Assembly: GCA_964528575.1 (NCBI GenBank)
Contig: CAZGTQ010000053.1
Coordinates: 1 to 64,000 of the forward strand
Direction of reading: 5' to 3'
Length of the DNA: 64,000 nt
Source of the DNA: CAZGTQ01 sp964528575
GTDB taxonomy: Bacteria; Planctomycetota; UBA1135; GCA-002686595
Every line of letters starts with the position of its first letter. Position 1 is the first letter of the stretch. Shown here in pieces: positions 42,257 through 52,700 of the stretch. A program made the translations under genes and the position numbers. Under the pieces are notes generated by a model that saw only the letters and a program-made list of their open reading frames with translations, was not told the DNA's origin and did no database searches.

Positions 42257-44953
42257 GTGACCGCCCCGGGAGCGAGCGGCGCGGCGGACCGCGCCAAGGA
42301 CGTGTTCCTCGACGCGCTCGAGCGTGGCGCGGACGAGCGCGACGCGTTCGTCGGCGCCGCCTGCGCGGGCGACGCAGAGCTCGCGGCGCGCGTGCGCGCG
42401 CTGCTCGACGCCCACGGGCGCGCGAGCGGCGTGCTGCAAGGGACGCCGCCGCTGCCGTCACTGCCGCACCTGCCGGCGCGACCGGCGCAGGACGACGACG
42501 CGGCGCCGGGCGCCTCCGTCGGCTCCTACCGGCTCGTCCGCGAGCTCGGGGCCGGCGGCTTCGGGACGGTCTGGCTCGCCGAGCAGATCGAGCCGGTCCG
42601 CCGCGACGTCGCCGTCAAGGTGCTCAAGGCCGGCATGGACACCCGCGAGGTCGTCGCCCGCTTCGAGGCCGAGCGGCAGGCGCTCGCCCGCATGGACCAC
42701 CCCGGCATCGCGCGGATCTTCGACGGCGGCTCGACCGAGCGCGGCCGGCCGTACTTCGCGATGGAGTACGTCGACGGCGAGCCGATCACCGACTACTGCG
42801 CGCGCCGGCGGCTCGGCGTGCGCGCGCGCGTCGAGCTGCTCGTCGCCGTGTGCCATGCCGTGCAGCACGCGCACCAGAAGGGCGTCGTCCACCGCGACCT
42901 CAAGCCGTCGAACGTCCTCGTGTCGGAGACGACCGGCGCGCGCGCTCCCAAAGTGATCGACTTCGGCATCGCGAAGGCGATCGAGGGGAGCCTGACCGGG
43001 CGCACGCTCGCGACGCGCGCCGGCCAGGCGATCGGGACGCCGAGCTACATGGCGCCCGAGCAGCTCACCGGCGAGGGCGACATCGACACGCGCGCGGACG
43101 TGTACGGCCTGGGGGCGCTCCTGTACGAGCTGCTGTGCGGCTCGCCGCCGCACGAGCTCGCGCCCGGCCTCGGCGGCGCCGCGCTGATGCGCTGGCAGAT
43201 CGCGGAGGCCGAGCCGCGCCGGCCGAGCGCGCGCCTGGTGGCCAAGTCGCGCGCTGGGTCCTCGACGCCGCCGATCGCGCCGCGCGAAGTGCGCGGCGAG
43301 CTCGACTGGATCGCGATGCGCTGCCTGGAGAAGGACCGCGAGCGGCGCTACGACTCGGTCGCCGTGCTCGCGAACGACCTCGTGCGTTCGCTGCGCGGCG
43401 AGCCGGTGCTCGCGGGCCCGCCGACGCTGCGCTACCGCGCGTCGCGCTTCGCGCGGCGGCACGCGCGCTCGCTCGCGCTCGTCGTCGCGATCTTCGTCGG
43501 CCTCGTCGTCGCGCTCGCGCTGATCGAAGCCGAGGCGCGGCGTGCGCGGGAGGCGGAGCGCGAGTCGCGAGCGGAGCTCGCACGGGCCGACGCGGCCGCG
43601 GGCTTCCTCGAGGATCTCCTGATGAGCGTCGATCCCGCCGTCGCGCAGGGGCGCGACGTGTCGGTGCTGCTGGCGATGCTCGCGCGCGCGGCCGCCCGCG
43701 TCGAGCAGGCGTCGCAGGGCCTGCCGGGGGTCGAGGCGCAGTTGCGGCGCATCGTCGGCGGCGCGTACTACGCGCTCGCGCGCTACGACGAGGCCGAGGA
43801 GCAACTCCGTCGCGCGCTCGAGCTGCGGCGCGAGACGCTCGGCGAGCGGCATCCGGACACGCTCCGCTCGGCGGAGGAGTACGCGGGCGCTCTCGGCGTG
43901 CTCGGGCGCACGCCCGAGGCGCTCGAGCTGATGCACGCGACGGCCGCGACGCTGCGCGAGGAGGCGGGCGAGCGGGCGGAGTCGACGCTGCGCGTCCTCG
44001 CGCTCCTCGGCTCGCTGCTCGCGGAGACCGATCGGCCGGCCGAGGCTCTGCCGATCCTGCGCGCGGTGGAGGAAGCGCGGCTCGCGGAGCTCGGCCCCGA
44101 CGACCCGGCGACGATCCTCGCGACGAACAACCTCGCGCAGGCGCTCGCGAACACGGGGGACCTCGCCGGCGCGCGCGAGCGCTACGAGCGCGCGCTCGAG
44201 TTCCAGCTCGAGACCGAGGGACGGCGCCACCCGCGCACGCTCGCGGCGATGAACAACCTCGCGACGACGCTCGAGGCACTCGGCGAGAGCGAGCGCGCGC
44301 TCGAGACGCACGAGCGCATCCTCGAGGTGAAGCGCGAGGTGCTCCCGCCGGGCCATCCGAGCCTGGTCATCGGGCTGAACAACCTCGCGAGCGCGTTCGA
44401 GCGCGCGGAGCGGCTCGAGGAGTCGGACGCGCTGCGCGACGAGGCGCTCGAGCAAGCGCGCACGCACCTGGGGCTCGAGAGCCGCTTCACGCTCACGGTG
44501 ATGTTCAACAAGGCGCTCGGCCTGCTCCAGCGCGACCGGCCCGCCGAGGCGCGCGCGCTGCTCGAGGAGATGGTGGGTCCGGCCGCCGGCACGTTCGGCG
44601 AGGACGCGTCGATCCTGCACGCCGCGCGCAGCGCGCTCGCCCACGCGCTGCTGGCGACGGGCGAGGCGCGTGCGGCCGAGCCGCTCGCGCGCGCGGCCCT
44701 CGCGGCCGCGCTGCGGCTGCACCCCGAAGGCCACGAGACGGTGGTGATCTTCCGCGCGCGTCTCGCGCTCGTGCTCGCGGGGCTCGGCGAGGGCGACCCG
44801 GAGCCGGCGCTGTCGGCCGCGCACACAGAGCTCGTCGCGGAGGGCCTGGTGGACCTCGCGCGCACCGTCGCCGCGGCGCTCGCGGAGCATTGCGCGGAGC
44901 GCGGGAACGACGCCGACGGCGCGCGCTGGCGCGCGGCATCGCTGGGGCGCTGA
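42257..44953 (+). CDS. Serine/threonine protein kinase with transmembrane helix and TPR repeats
   Basis: An 898-residue protein. A helical N-terminal segment (residues 1-60) precedes a kinase domain (~85-370): GAGGFGTVW loop, catalytic Lys121 in VAVKVLK, HRDLKPSN with Asp214, DFGIAKA and PSYMAPEQL. One transmembrane helix follows (~405-425, SLALVVAIFVGLVVALALI), then an outside or inside array of TPR-like repeats of the kinesin-light-chain type (~430-890, with LAEAL.LRRETLGERHPDTL-like units). This architecture is typical of Planctomycetota. It starts with GTG at 42257. An analogous protein runs off the right edge of the window. Confidence 0.9.
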   Translation: MTAPGASGAADRAKDVFLDALERGADERDAFVGAACAGDAELAARVRALLDAHGRASGVLQGTPPLPSLPHLPARPAQDDDAAPGASVGSYRLVRELGAGGFGTVWLAEQIEPVRRDVAVKVLKAGMDTREVVARFEAERQALARMDHPGIARIFDGGSTERGRPYFAMEYVDGEPITDYCARRRLGVRARVELLVAVCHAVQHAHQKGVVHRDLKPSNVLVSETTGARAPKVIDFGIAKAIEGSLTGRTLATRAGQAIGTPSYMAPEQLTGEGDIDTRADVYGLGALLYELLCGSPPHELAPGLGGAALMRWQIAEAEPRRPSARLVAKSRAGSSTPPIAPREVRGELDWIAMRCLEKDRERRYDSVAVLANDLVRSLRGEPVLAGPPTLRYRASRFARRHARSLALVVAIFVGLVVALALIEAEARRAREAERESRAELARADAAAGFLEDLLMSVDPAVAQGRDVSVLLAMLARAAARVEQASQGLPGVEAQLRRIVGGAYYALARYDEAEEQLRRALELRRETLGERHPDTLRSAEEYAGALGVLGRTPEALELMHATAATLREEAGERAESTLRVLALLGSLLAETDRPAEALPILRAVEEARLAELGPDDPATILATNNLAQALANTGDLAGARERYERALEFQLETEGRRHPRTLAAMNNLATTLEALGESERALETHERILEVKREVLPPGHPSLVIGLNNLASAFERAERLEESDALRDEALEQARTHLGLESRFTLTVMFNKALGLLQRDRPAEARALLEEMVGPAAGTFGEDASILHAARSALAHALLATGEARAAEPLARAALAAALRLHPEGHETVVIFRARLALVLAGLGEGDPEPALSAAHTELVAEGLVDLARTVAAALAEHCAERGNDADGARWRAASLGR

Positions 44954-44956
44954 TTG

Positions 44957-45034
44957 GCTGGCGCGCTGAAGCGCGCGGTAGACGCTGGCGCGCTGAAGCG
45001 CGCGGTGACGCTGGCGCGCTGAAGCGCGCGGTAG
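44957..45034. repeat. Three tandem hairpin-forming repeats (26-27 bp)
   Basis: Copies start at 44957, 44984 and 45010 and read GCTGGCGCGCTGAAGCGCGC followed by GGTAGA, GGTGA or GGTAGT. Each contains the palindrome GCGCGC-TGAA-GCGCGC (44961-44976, 44988-45003, 45014-45029), giving three hairpins with TGAA loops. They lie just after the kinase stop and 12 bases before the stop of the convergent beta-lactamase-like gene. A REP-like or terminator role is likely; it is not a CRISPR because spacers are missing. Confidence 0.85.
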
Positions 45035-45046
45035 TCGCGGGCGGGC

Positions 45047-46621
45047 TCAGCCAGCCGCCGCGCGGACGGCGTCGAGCAGCTCGCGCGCCGCCGCGGCGTT
45101 CATGAAGGCCATCACCGGCCAGGCGCTCTTCGTGCGCAGGATCGCGAGCGGGCGCGGGTCGTGGAGCTCCTTGCCCGCGGCGTCGCGTCCGCGGTACTCC
45201 GGTTTCACGTCGAATGCGATGCCCCCCTCGAGCGCGACCTTCGGCACGCTCGCACCGTACGCCTGCAGGTACAGGCGCGCCTCGACGTGCGCCTCCTCGC
45301 CGGCTTCGGGCGCCCGGCCCGCGAGCGCGTGCTCGAGCTCCGCGGCGAGCTTCGCGGCGTAGGACCGAGGCGCGCGCACCTCGAGCAGCACGTGGTCCTT
45401 CTCGTCCGCGTGCACGAGCTCGACGACGAGCTCGTCGCGCTTCGCCGACGCGCGCCAGGACAGCCCGCCCTCGATGCGGTGCACGAGCTCGGAGGCCAGC
45501 TCGTACGGCTGCACGTCGACGCGCGCGCGCAGCCGCAGCGGCTCGAACAGGAGCGCCTCGAGCGCCGCGCTGACCGCGTGCGCGGCGCGCGGGTCGTTCG
45601 AGAGCACGAACGCGCACGCGTCGTCCTCGAGCCAGCGAACGACGTTGCAGCCGAAGCCCGCGACGCTGCCGGAGTGGTGCGCCTTGCGCGTCCCGCGCTC
45701 GGTCACGTCGATCCGCCAGCCGCCGGCGTAGCTCGCCTGCTCCGGCGTGTAGAGGATCGCCTTCGCGTCGTCGTCGAGCGGGTCCCTGCGCCGCAGCGCG
45801 CGATCCCAGGCCAACAGGTCCCAGACCGTCGTCACGACGCCGCCCATCCCCTTGTAGCCCCAGCCCCAATGCCACTCGGCGGCTGTCCACTCGCCCGGCT
45901 CGTTGGTGCGGCGCGACGCGACGCGCCCGGAGCGCGCGAGGTCGCGGTCGCCGATGAAGCCGGTGTCCTTCAGCTTCGCCGGCTCGAACAGGTGCTTCTC
46001 GCAGTACTTCTCGAACGTGCCGCCGGCGACCTCCTCGACGATCGCCGCGAGGAGCGCGTACCCGGCGTTGCAGTACTCGAAGCGCTCGCCCGGCGCCGCC
46101 GCCAGCGGCTCCGCGAGCATCTTCCGCACGTAGTCCGCGCGACCGATCGGCGACCTATAGGCCACGCCGATCGAGCCGGAGATCCCCGACGTGTGCGTGA
46201 GGAGCTGGCGCACCGTGATCGCGCTCTTGTCCTCGGGCACGTCGTCGAAGAGCGCGCCCAGCGTAGCGTCGAGCGCGAGCTTCTTGCGCTGCACGAGGTG
46301 CGCGACCGCGGCGCCGGCGACCTGCTTGCTCGCGGACGCGAGCTCGAAGAGCGTGTGCGGCGTGTTCGGCGTTTCGCCGTAGTCCGCCATGCCGTAGCCG
46401 CGGGCGAGCAGCACGTCGCCCTCGCGCGCGACGAGCACCGCGCCCCAGAAGTCGGGGCCGCCGCTCTCCTCGACGGCGCGAGCGAGCGCCTCGCCGAGCT
46501 TGCCAGCCACGATCGTGCCGTCGCTCGACCTCGCGCGCTGCGCGGCGCTCGCCGCGCTTGCGCACAGCACCGCCGCCGCGAGCACCGCCCCACGCGTCAG
46601 CCGCCCCGCCGTGGCTCCCAT
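45047..46621 (-). CDS. Serine beta-lactamase-like hydrolase (class C / penicillin-binding type)
   Basis: A 524-residue exported protein (signal to about ASAASA). The catalytic serine is Ser96 in the SxxK motif (SASK, Lys99), the second motif is Tyr183-Cys-Asn185 in FEYCNAGYAL, and the third is His316-Ser-Gly318 (HHSGSVAGFG) in place of KTG. This fits the beta-lactamase/esterase family of class C type; it could be a peptidase, esterase or D-aminopeptidase. A C-terminal extension of ~160 residues (QPYELASELVHRIEGG onward) is specific to this protein. Convergent with the kinase; its start diverges from the giant repeat protein by 88 bases. Confidence 0.85.
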   Translation of the reverse strand: MGATAGRLTRGAVLAAAVLCASAASAAQRARSSDGTIVAGKLGEALARAVEESGGPDFWGAVLVAREGDVLLARGYGMADYGETPNTPHTLFELASASKQVAGAAVAHLVQRKKLALDATLGALFDDVPEDKSAITVRQLLTHTSGISGSIGVAYRSPIGRADYVRKMLAEPLAAAPGERFEYCNAGYALLAAIVEEVAGGTFEKYCEKHLFEPAKLKDTGFIGDRDLARSGRVASRRTNEPGEWTAAEWHWGWGYKGMGGVVTTVWDLLAWDRALRRRDPLDDDAKAILYTPEQASYAGGWRIDVTERGTRKAHHSGSVAGFGCNVVRWLEDDACAFVLSNDPRAAHAVSAALEALLFEPLRLRARVDVQPYELASELVHRIEGGLSWRASAKRDELVVELVHADEKDHVLLEVRAPRSYAAKLAAELEHALAGRAPEAGEEAHVEARLYLQAYGASVPKVALEGGIAFDVKPEYRGRDAAGKELHDPRPLAILRTKSAWPVMAFMNAAAARELLDAVRAAAG

Positions 46622-46709
46622 GACGCAGAGCTTAAGTGCCCGTCGAAGAAGCAACGCACCGAATCCCCGCCGACGCTAGGATGGCGCCGCCTTGCCCCCC
46701 CCGACCGTG

Positions 46710-49700
46710 ATGCCGCGTCACCTCGCTTCGGTGCCGGCGGTCTGCCTCGTTCTGCTCGCCGCGAGCGCGTCTGCGCAATCGGTCTGGACCGGCTCGCAGG
46801 GCACGGGCTGGCACGTGCCCGCGAACTGGAGCACGAACGCCGTGCCCGACGCCGCGACCGACGTCGTCGTGCCGCCTGCGCCGCACCAGCCGTCGAGCTT
46901 CCTGTTCGACCCACAGTGCCGCGACCTGTCGATCGAGCCGGGCGCGACGCTCGCGCTCGGCGCCGGTTTCGACCTGTTCGTGCACGGCGACCTGGACGCC
47001 GGCGGAACTCTCGCGGTGAGCTCGTCGTCGAGCGCGCTCGTCGTCGCGGGCGCGTGGCAGAACGACGGCACGTTCGTCGGCGGCGGCTGCACGCTCGAGC
47101 TCACCGGCGACGGCACGCTCGCGGGAGCGAGCCCGATCGCCGTCGGAAACCTCGTCGTCTCCGGCGGAGCCCGCGTGCTCGCGCTCCCCGTGTCGGTCGC
47201 CGCGGACGTCACCGTCGAGGGCGCGGCGCAGCTCACGCTGCTCGCCGACCTCACCGTGGCGGCGAACTGGACGTCGAGCGCGGCCGCGTCCGACGTGCTC
47301 GGCGCCGGCTTCGTCACGTTCACGGGCGACGGGTTGCTGACCAGCGGCGCGAACGCGCTGCCCAACGTGCGCGTCGCGGGCGGCCTGCGGCGCGTCAACC
47401 CCTCGGCGGTCGCGGGCCGCCTCGAGATGAGCTCCGGGGAGCTGCGCCTGCTCGACGGCGTCACGTTCGCGGTCGGCGGCGACGCGGAGCTCGGGGGCGG
47501 GACGCTGAGCTTCGAGGACCTGTTCCCCGGGCCCGCGGGCGCGCTCGACGTCGCAGGCGACGTGACGATCGGCGCGGCGGCGGGGCCGTTCGATCCCGGC
47601 GCCGAGGTGCGCTGCGGAGGCGACTGGAGCTCGTCCGCCGCGTTCGCGCCGCTGGGCGGGGCGGTCGTGCTCGCCGGCGACGGTACGCTCGGCGGCGCGC
47701 CGTCGTTCGCGGACCTGCGCATCGCGAGCGGGACGCGCGACGCGAGCGTGGGCGCGCTCGTGCGCGGCGACCTCTCGGTCGAGAACGGCGCGCTGCTGCG
47801 CACGACGGCTGCGTTCGACGTCGACGGCGCGGTCGTGCTCGGCGCGAGCGCGACGTGGGAGCTGGGGTCCGCGAGCCATTCGGTCGGCGGCGACTGGAGC
47901 TCCGCCGGCGGGAGCGCGAGCGGAGTGGGCGCGATCGTGTTCGACGGACCGGGGAGCCTCGCGACGGGCGCCGGCTCGATCGCCAACGTGCTCGTCTCCG
48001 CGGGCGAGCGCAGCGTGCTCGGCGCGAACGTCGATCGCGACCTGGGGATGATCGGCGGCGCGCTCGTCGTCCAGCCCCAGAGCACGCTGGTCGTCGGAGA
48101 CGACCTCCTGCTCGCCGCCGGCACGCTCTCGCTCCTGCCCGGCGGGCCGGGGCCGGAGATCGTCGACGTCGGCGACGACGTGGCGATCCTCGCGAGCGCG
48201 GGCGCGTTCGGCCCCGAGGCGCAGATCCGCTGCGGCGGCGACTGGATCGCCGGGCCCGCGTTCCAGCCCGCCGCGGGCCGCGTGCGTCTGCTCGGGGCCG
48301 GCGCGACGAGCGTCGCGGGCTCGAGCCTCGTCTTCTTCGACCTCAGCGTCGAGGCCGGGACGAAGACGTTCCTCGCGCCGTTCCGCGTCGACGGAGCGTT
48401 CACGCTGTTCGCGGGGGCGACGCTCGTCACGCAGGCGCCGGGCGATTTCGACGGCACGGTGACGCTCGGCAACGCCAGCGCCGCGTGGGACGTCGGCAGC
48501 TCGACGCACGCGGTCGCGGGCGATCTCTTCTCGAACGGCGCGTCCGCCCTGGGCGCGGGGATGCTCGACTTCGACGGGACCGGCGTCGTGCTCTCGGCCG
48601 GCGACCTGCCGCACGTGCGCGTGAGCGCGGGCACGCGCACGTTCATCGGCGCCGTCGGAGCGTCGATCGTCGACGTCGCGAGCCTCGCGTTGAGCGGCGG
48701 CGAGCTCGTCGTCGGCGACGATGCCGCGATCCGCGTCGCGGGCGACGCGGAGCTGACGGGGGGCACGCTGTCGTTCGCGAGCGCGGCCCCTGGCTTCGAG
48801 GTGCTGCAGGTCGCGGGCGACGTCACGCTGGCCGCGGCCGCGGGCGCGATGAGCGCGACCAGCGCGATCCTGTGCGGCGGCGACTGGAGCTCGACGGCGG
48901 CATGGGACCCGCCGGCGGGCACCGTGCGGCTCCAGCCGCTGATCGCGTCGACCGTCTCGGGCTCCGACCTGCGCTTCGCGAACCTGACGGTCGCGAGCGG
49001 CGCGGTGAGCTTCGCGAGCGGCGCGCACGTCGCGGGCGACCTCGCGGTGTCGTCGGGCGCGCAGCTCACGACCGCCGCGGCGCTCGACGTCGACGGTGGC
49101 GTCGCGCTCGGCGACGCGACCGCCGCCTGGAACGTCGGGGGCGCCACGCACGACGTCGCGGGCGCCTGGGCGTCGGCGGGCGCGAACGCGGTCGGGAGCG
49201 GAACGATCCGTTTCGACGGCGACGGCACGCTCGCGACGGGCGGCGGGCTCCTGCCGAGCGTCGTCGTCGCGGCGGGGGACCGGCTCGCATCGGACGCGAC
49301 CGTCGCCGGCGACCTCGCACTCCTCGGCGGCAGCTTGACGCTGCTCGCCGGCGAGATCCTGCACGTCACGGGCGACGGGACGTTCGGCGGCGGCGCGCTG
49401 CACTTCGCGCTCGACGCAGCCGCGGTGCTCGACGTCGACGGCGACGTCGCGATGACGATCCCGGCGGGCGCGATGACGGCGGCGAGCGTGCTGCGCTGCG
49501 GCGGCGACTGGTCGTCGAGCGCGGCGTTCGCGCCGCTCTCGGGCGTGGTCGTGCTCGACGGCGCGAGCTCCGCGACCGTCGGCGGAGCGGCGCCGGCGTT
49601 CGCCGACCTCGTCGTCTTCAGCGGCGTCAAGACGACGACCGCGCCGGTGCACGTCGCGGGCGACCTGACGGTGCAGGGCGGCGCCTCGCTCGTCGCCGGC

Positions 49701-52700
49701 GCGCCGATCGAGGTCGACGGCGACGCGTCGCTCGGGGGCTCGGGCGCGACGTGGGACACCGGCGGGCTGACGCACGTCGTCCACGGCGACTACGTTTCGT
49801 CGGGCGGCAGCGCGACCGGCGGCGGCACGCTGCGCTTCGAGGGCGCGGGCGCGCTCACGACCGGCGGCGGGACGGTTCCGAACGTGACGCTCGCGGCAGG
49901 CACGCGCGCGGTCGGCGACGCGCACGTGACCGGCGACCTCGTGCTCGAGGCCGGCGAGCTCGCGCTCGGCGTGGACGCTCTGCTGCGCGTCGACGGGGAC
50001 GCGGCGCTGCTCGCGGGCACGCTCTCGTGGCCGGCTGCGGCGGACGGGACGCCCGACGCGATCGACGTCGAGGGCGACGTGCTCGTCACCGCGGCGGCGG
50101 GCGCCACGAGCGCCGACAGCGAGCTGCGCTGCGCCGGCGACTGGACCTCGACGGGCGCATTCGCGCCGGCCGACGGCGCCGTCGTGCTCGATGGGGTCGC
50201 GCCGACGACGGTGGGCGGCGCGGGGCTCACGCTCGCGACGCTCGTCGTGCAAACGGGCGAGCGCACGCTCGTCGACGAGCCGACGCTCGACGCGCTCGTC
50301 GTGCGGCTCGGCGGCACGCTCGCGGCGGCGGCCGACGTCAACACGAATTCGGTGCTCGTCGAGGCTGGCACCCTCGCGCTCGGCGCGCGCACGATCCGCG
50401 TCGCGCACGACTGGGACTCGTCCGCGCCGGGGAGCGCGACGACCGGCGAGGGGTTCGTGCGTTTCGGCGCCGACGGCTCGGTCGCGACCGGCGCGGGGAC
50501 GATCCCGAACGTGCTCGTCGCGGCGGGCGTGCGCTCCGTCGCGGGCGCGGCGATCGACGGAGACCTCGCGCTCGCGGGCGGCGTCCTGCGCATCCTGGAC
50601 GGCGCCACGCTCTCGGTCGCGGGGGTCGCGGGGCTGACCGCAGCGGGCTCGCTCGTGTTCGTCGACGACGCGCCCGGACCGGAGACGCTCGACGTCGAGA
50701 AAGGGCTCGCGGCGTTCTGCTCGATGGCCGGGTCGAGCGCGAACAGCCGGATCGAGTGCGCCGGCGACTGGCTCGCCGCCGGCACGTTCCTGCCGTTCGA
50801 GGGCGTCGTCGTGTTCGACGGCGACCAGGAAGCGACGATCGCGGGCGCGGACCTCGACCTTGTCGACGTGCGCTTCGCCGCGGGCACGAAGACGCTCGCG
50901 GTGCAGCTCTCCGTCGAGCGGCTCGCGATCGAGTCGGGCGCGACGCTCGTCGCCGGCGCGGCGGTCGCGGTGAGCGGCGACGTGACGCTCGGCGACGGCT
51001 CGGCGACGTGGGCGCTGGGCGGGCTCGAGCACGTCGTCACGGGCGACTGGAGCGCCGCGGGCGGGAGCGCGAGCGGCGGCACGATCGTGTTCGACGGCGC
51101 CGGGACGCTCGACACGGGCGGCGGGACGATCGAGCGTGTGCGCGTCGTCGCGGGCCAGCGCCGCGCGCGCACGAGCACGGTCGAGACGCTCCTCGAGCTC
51201 TCCGGCGGCGAGCTGTTCGTCGAGGACGACCAGGTGCTCTCCGTCCTGGGCGACGCGGCGTTCTCCGGCGGCGTGCTGTCGTGGGAGCCGGTCGCGGCGG
51301 GGGCGGACGACGTGCTCGACGTCGAGGGCGACGTGACGTGCACGGCGGCGGCGGGGACGACGAGCGAGCGTTCGGTGCTGCGCTGCGCGGGCGACTGGAG
51401 CTCGAACGGGTCCTTCGCGCCGGCGTCGGGGCGGGTCGAACTCGACGGCGGGGCCACGACGGCCGTCGTGGGGCTCGCGCCGGGCGCGGACCCGACGTTC
51501 GCCCAGCTCGTCGTGAAGGGCGGGACGCGCACGGCGGCGAACGAGCAGACGCTCGTTCTGGACGCGTGGACGATCGAGGCCGGCGCGACGTACGCGGTCG
51601 AGGGCGTGCGGGTGACCGTGCCCGGCGGGCCTGTCCTCGCGCAGGGCACGCTGTCGATCGGCGCTGGCGGCGAGCTCGCGCTCGCGCCCGGCGTCGCGGT
51701 GCAGGTGCCGGGCACGCTGCGCGTCGTGGGGACCGTCGAGGACGCGGCCGCCGTCGGCGGGGCGGGCGGCGGCGGATACCTGCTCAACGTCGTCGGGACG
51801 CTCGCGGCGAGCAACTTCCGCTTCGAGGAGCCGGGGCCGACGGGGATCGTCGTCGACGAGGCGGCCACGATCGCGGCCGCGCCGCACGATCTGCGCGGCG
51901 GGACGTTCGCGCGGCCGTCGGCGAGCCCGGAGTCGGTCTTGCTCGACCTGCGCCGCTCCGCGCCGACCGACGTGCGCTACGTCGCGTTCGAGGACCCGCT
52001 CGGCGTCGGCACGTACAACGTGCGGGTCCTGAGCGGCTCGCCCGTGCGGTTCGTCAACGCGACCGGCACGTTCGCCGGTCCGGCGTTCGAGCACGACCCG
52101 TTCGGCCTGGTGGCGTGGGACGAGGACTCGACGACGGTCGTCTCGTTCGACGCGACGGCGGCAGCGGACGAGGTCGCGCTCGCGTGGACGAGCACGCTCG
52201 AGGTCGACCTCGCGGCGTACGTCGTGCGGCGCACTCCCGTGGCGGGCGGAGCGACCGTCGACGTCGCGACGCTGCCGGCGGTCGGCCCCAGCGCGTACGC
52301 GGTCGTCGACGACGACGTCCTGCCGCAGGTGAAGTACCTGTACGAGCTCGTCGAGCGCAAGACGCACGGGCTCGAGGTCGCGCTCGCGCAGGACACCGCG
52401 ACGCCTTGGACGGCGACGGCGCCGCCGAGCAACTTCCTCACGGTCGGGCCGACTGGCGCGTTTCCCGACGTGCAGTCCGCGATCGCCGCGGCGAGCGGTC
52501 CGACGCCGGTGATCGCAGTCGCGGCCGGGACGTACCCGTCGTTCCTCGTGCCGTCCGGCAAGGGCACCCTGCGGATCCTGGCGGACGGCTCGGGGCCGGT
52601 GCGCATCGATACGACGCTCGGCGCGGTGCGCATCCTCGGCGTGGGGCCGCAGGACGCGGTCGAGCTGAGCGACCTCGAGATCGGCGACGCCGCGTCCCCG

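Noticed and set aside
44957..45034. Possible CRISPR array.
   Set aside because: The copies are directly adjacent with no spacers and only three units; no cas genes are near.
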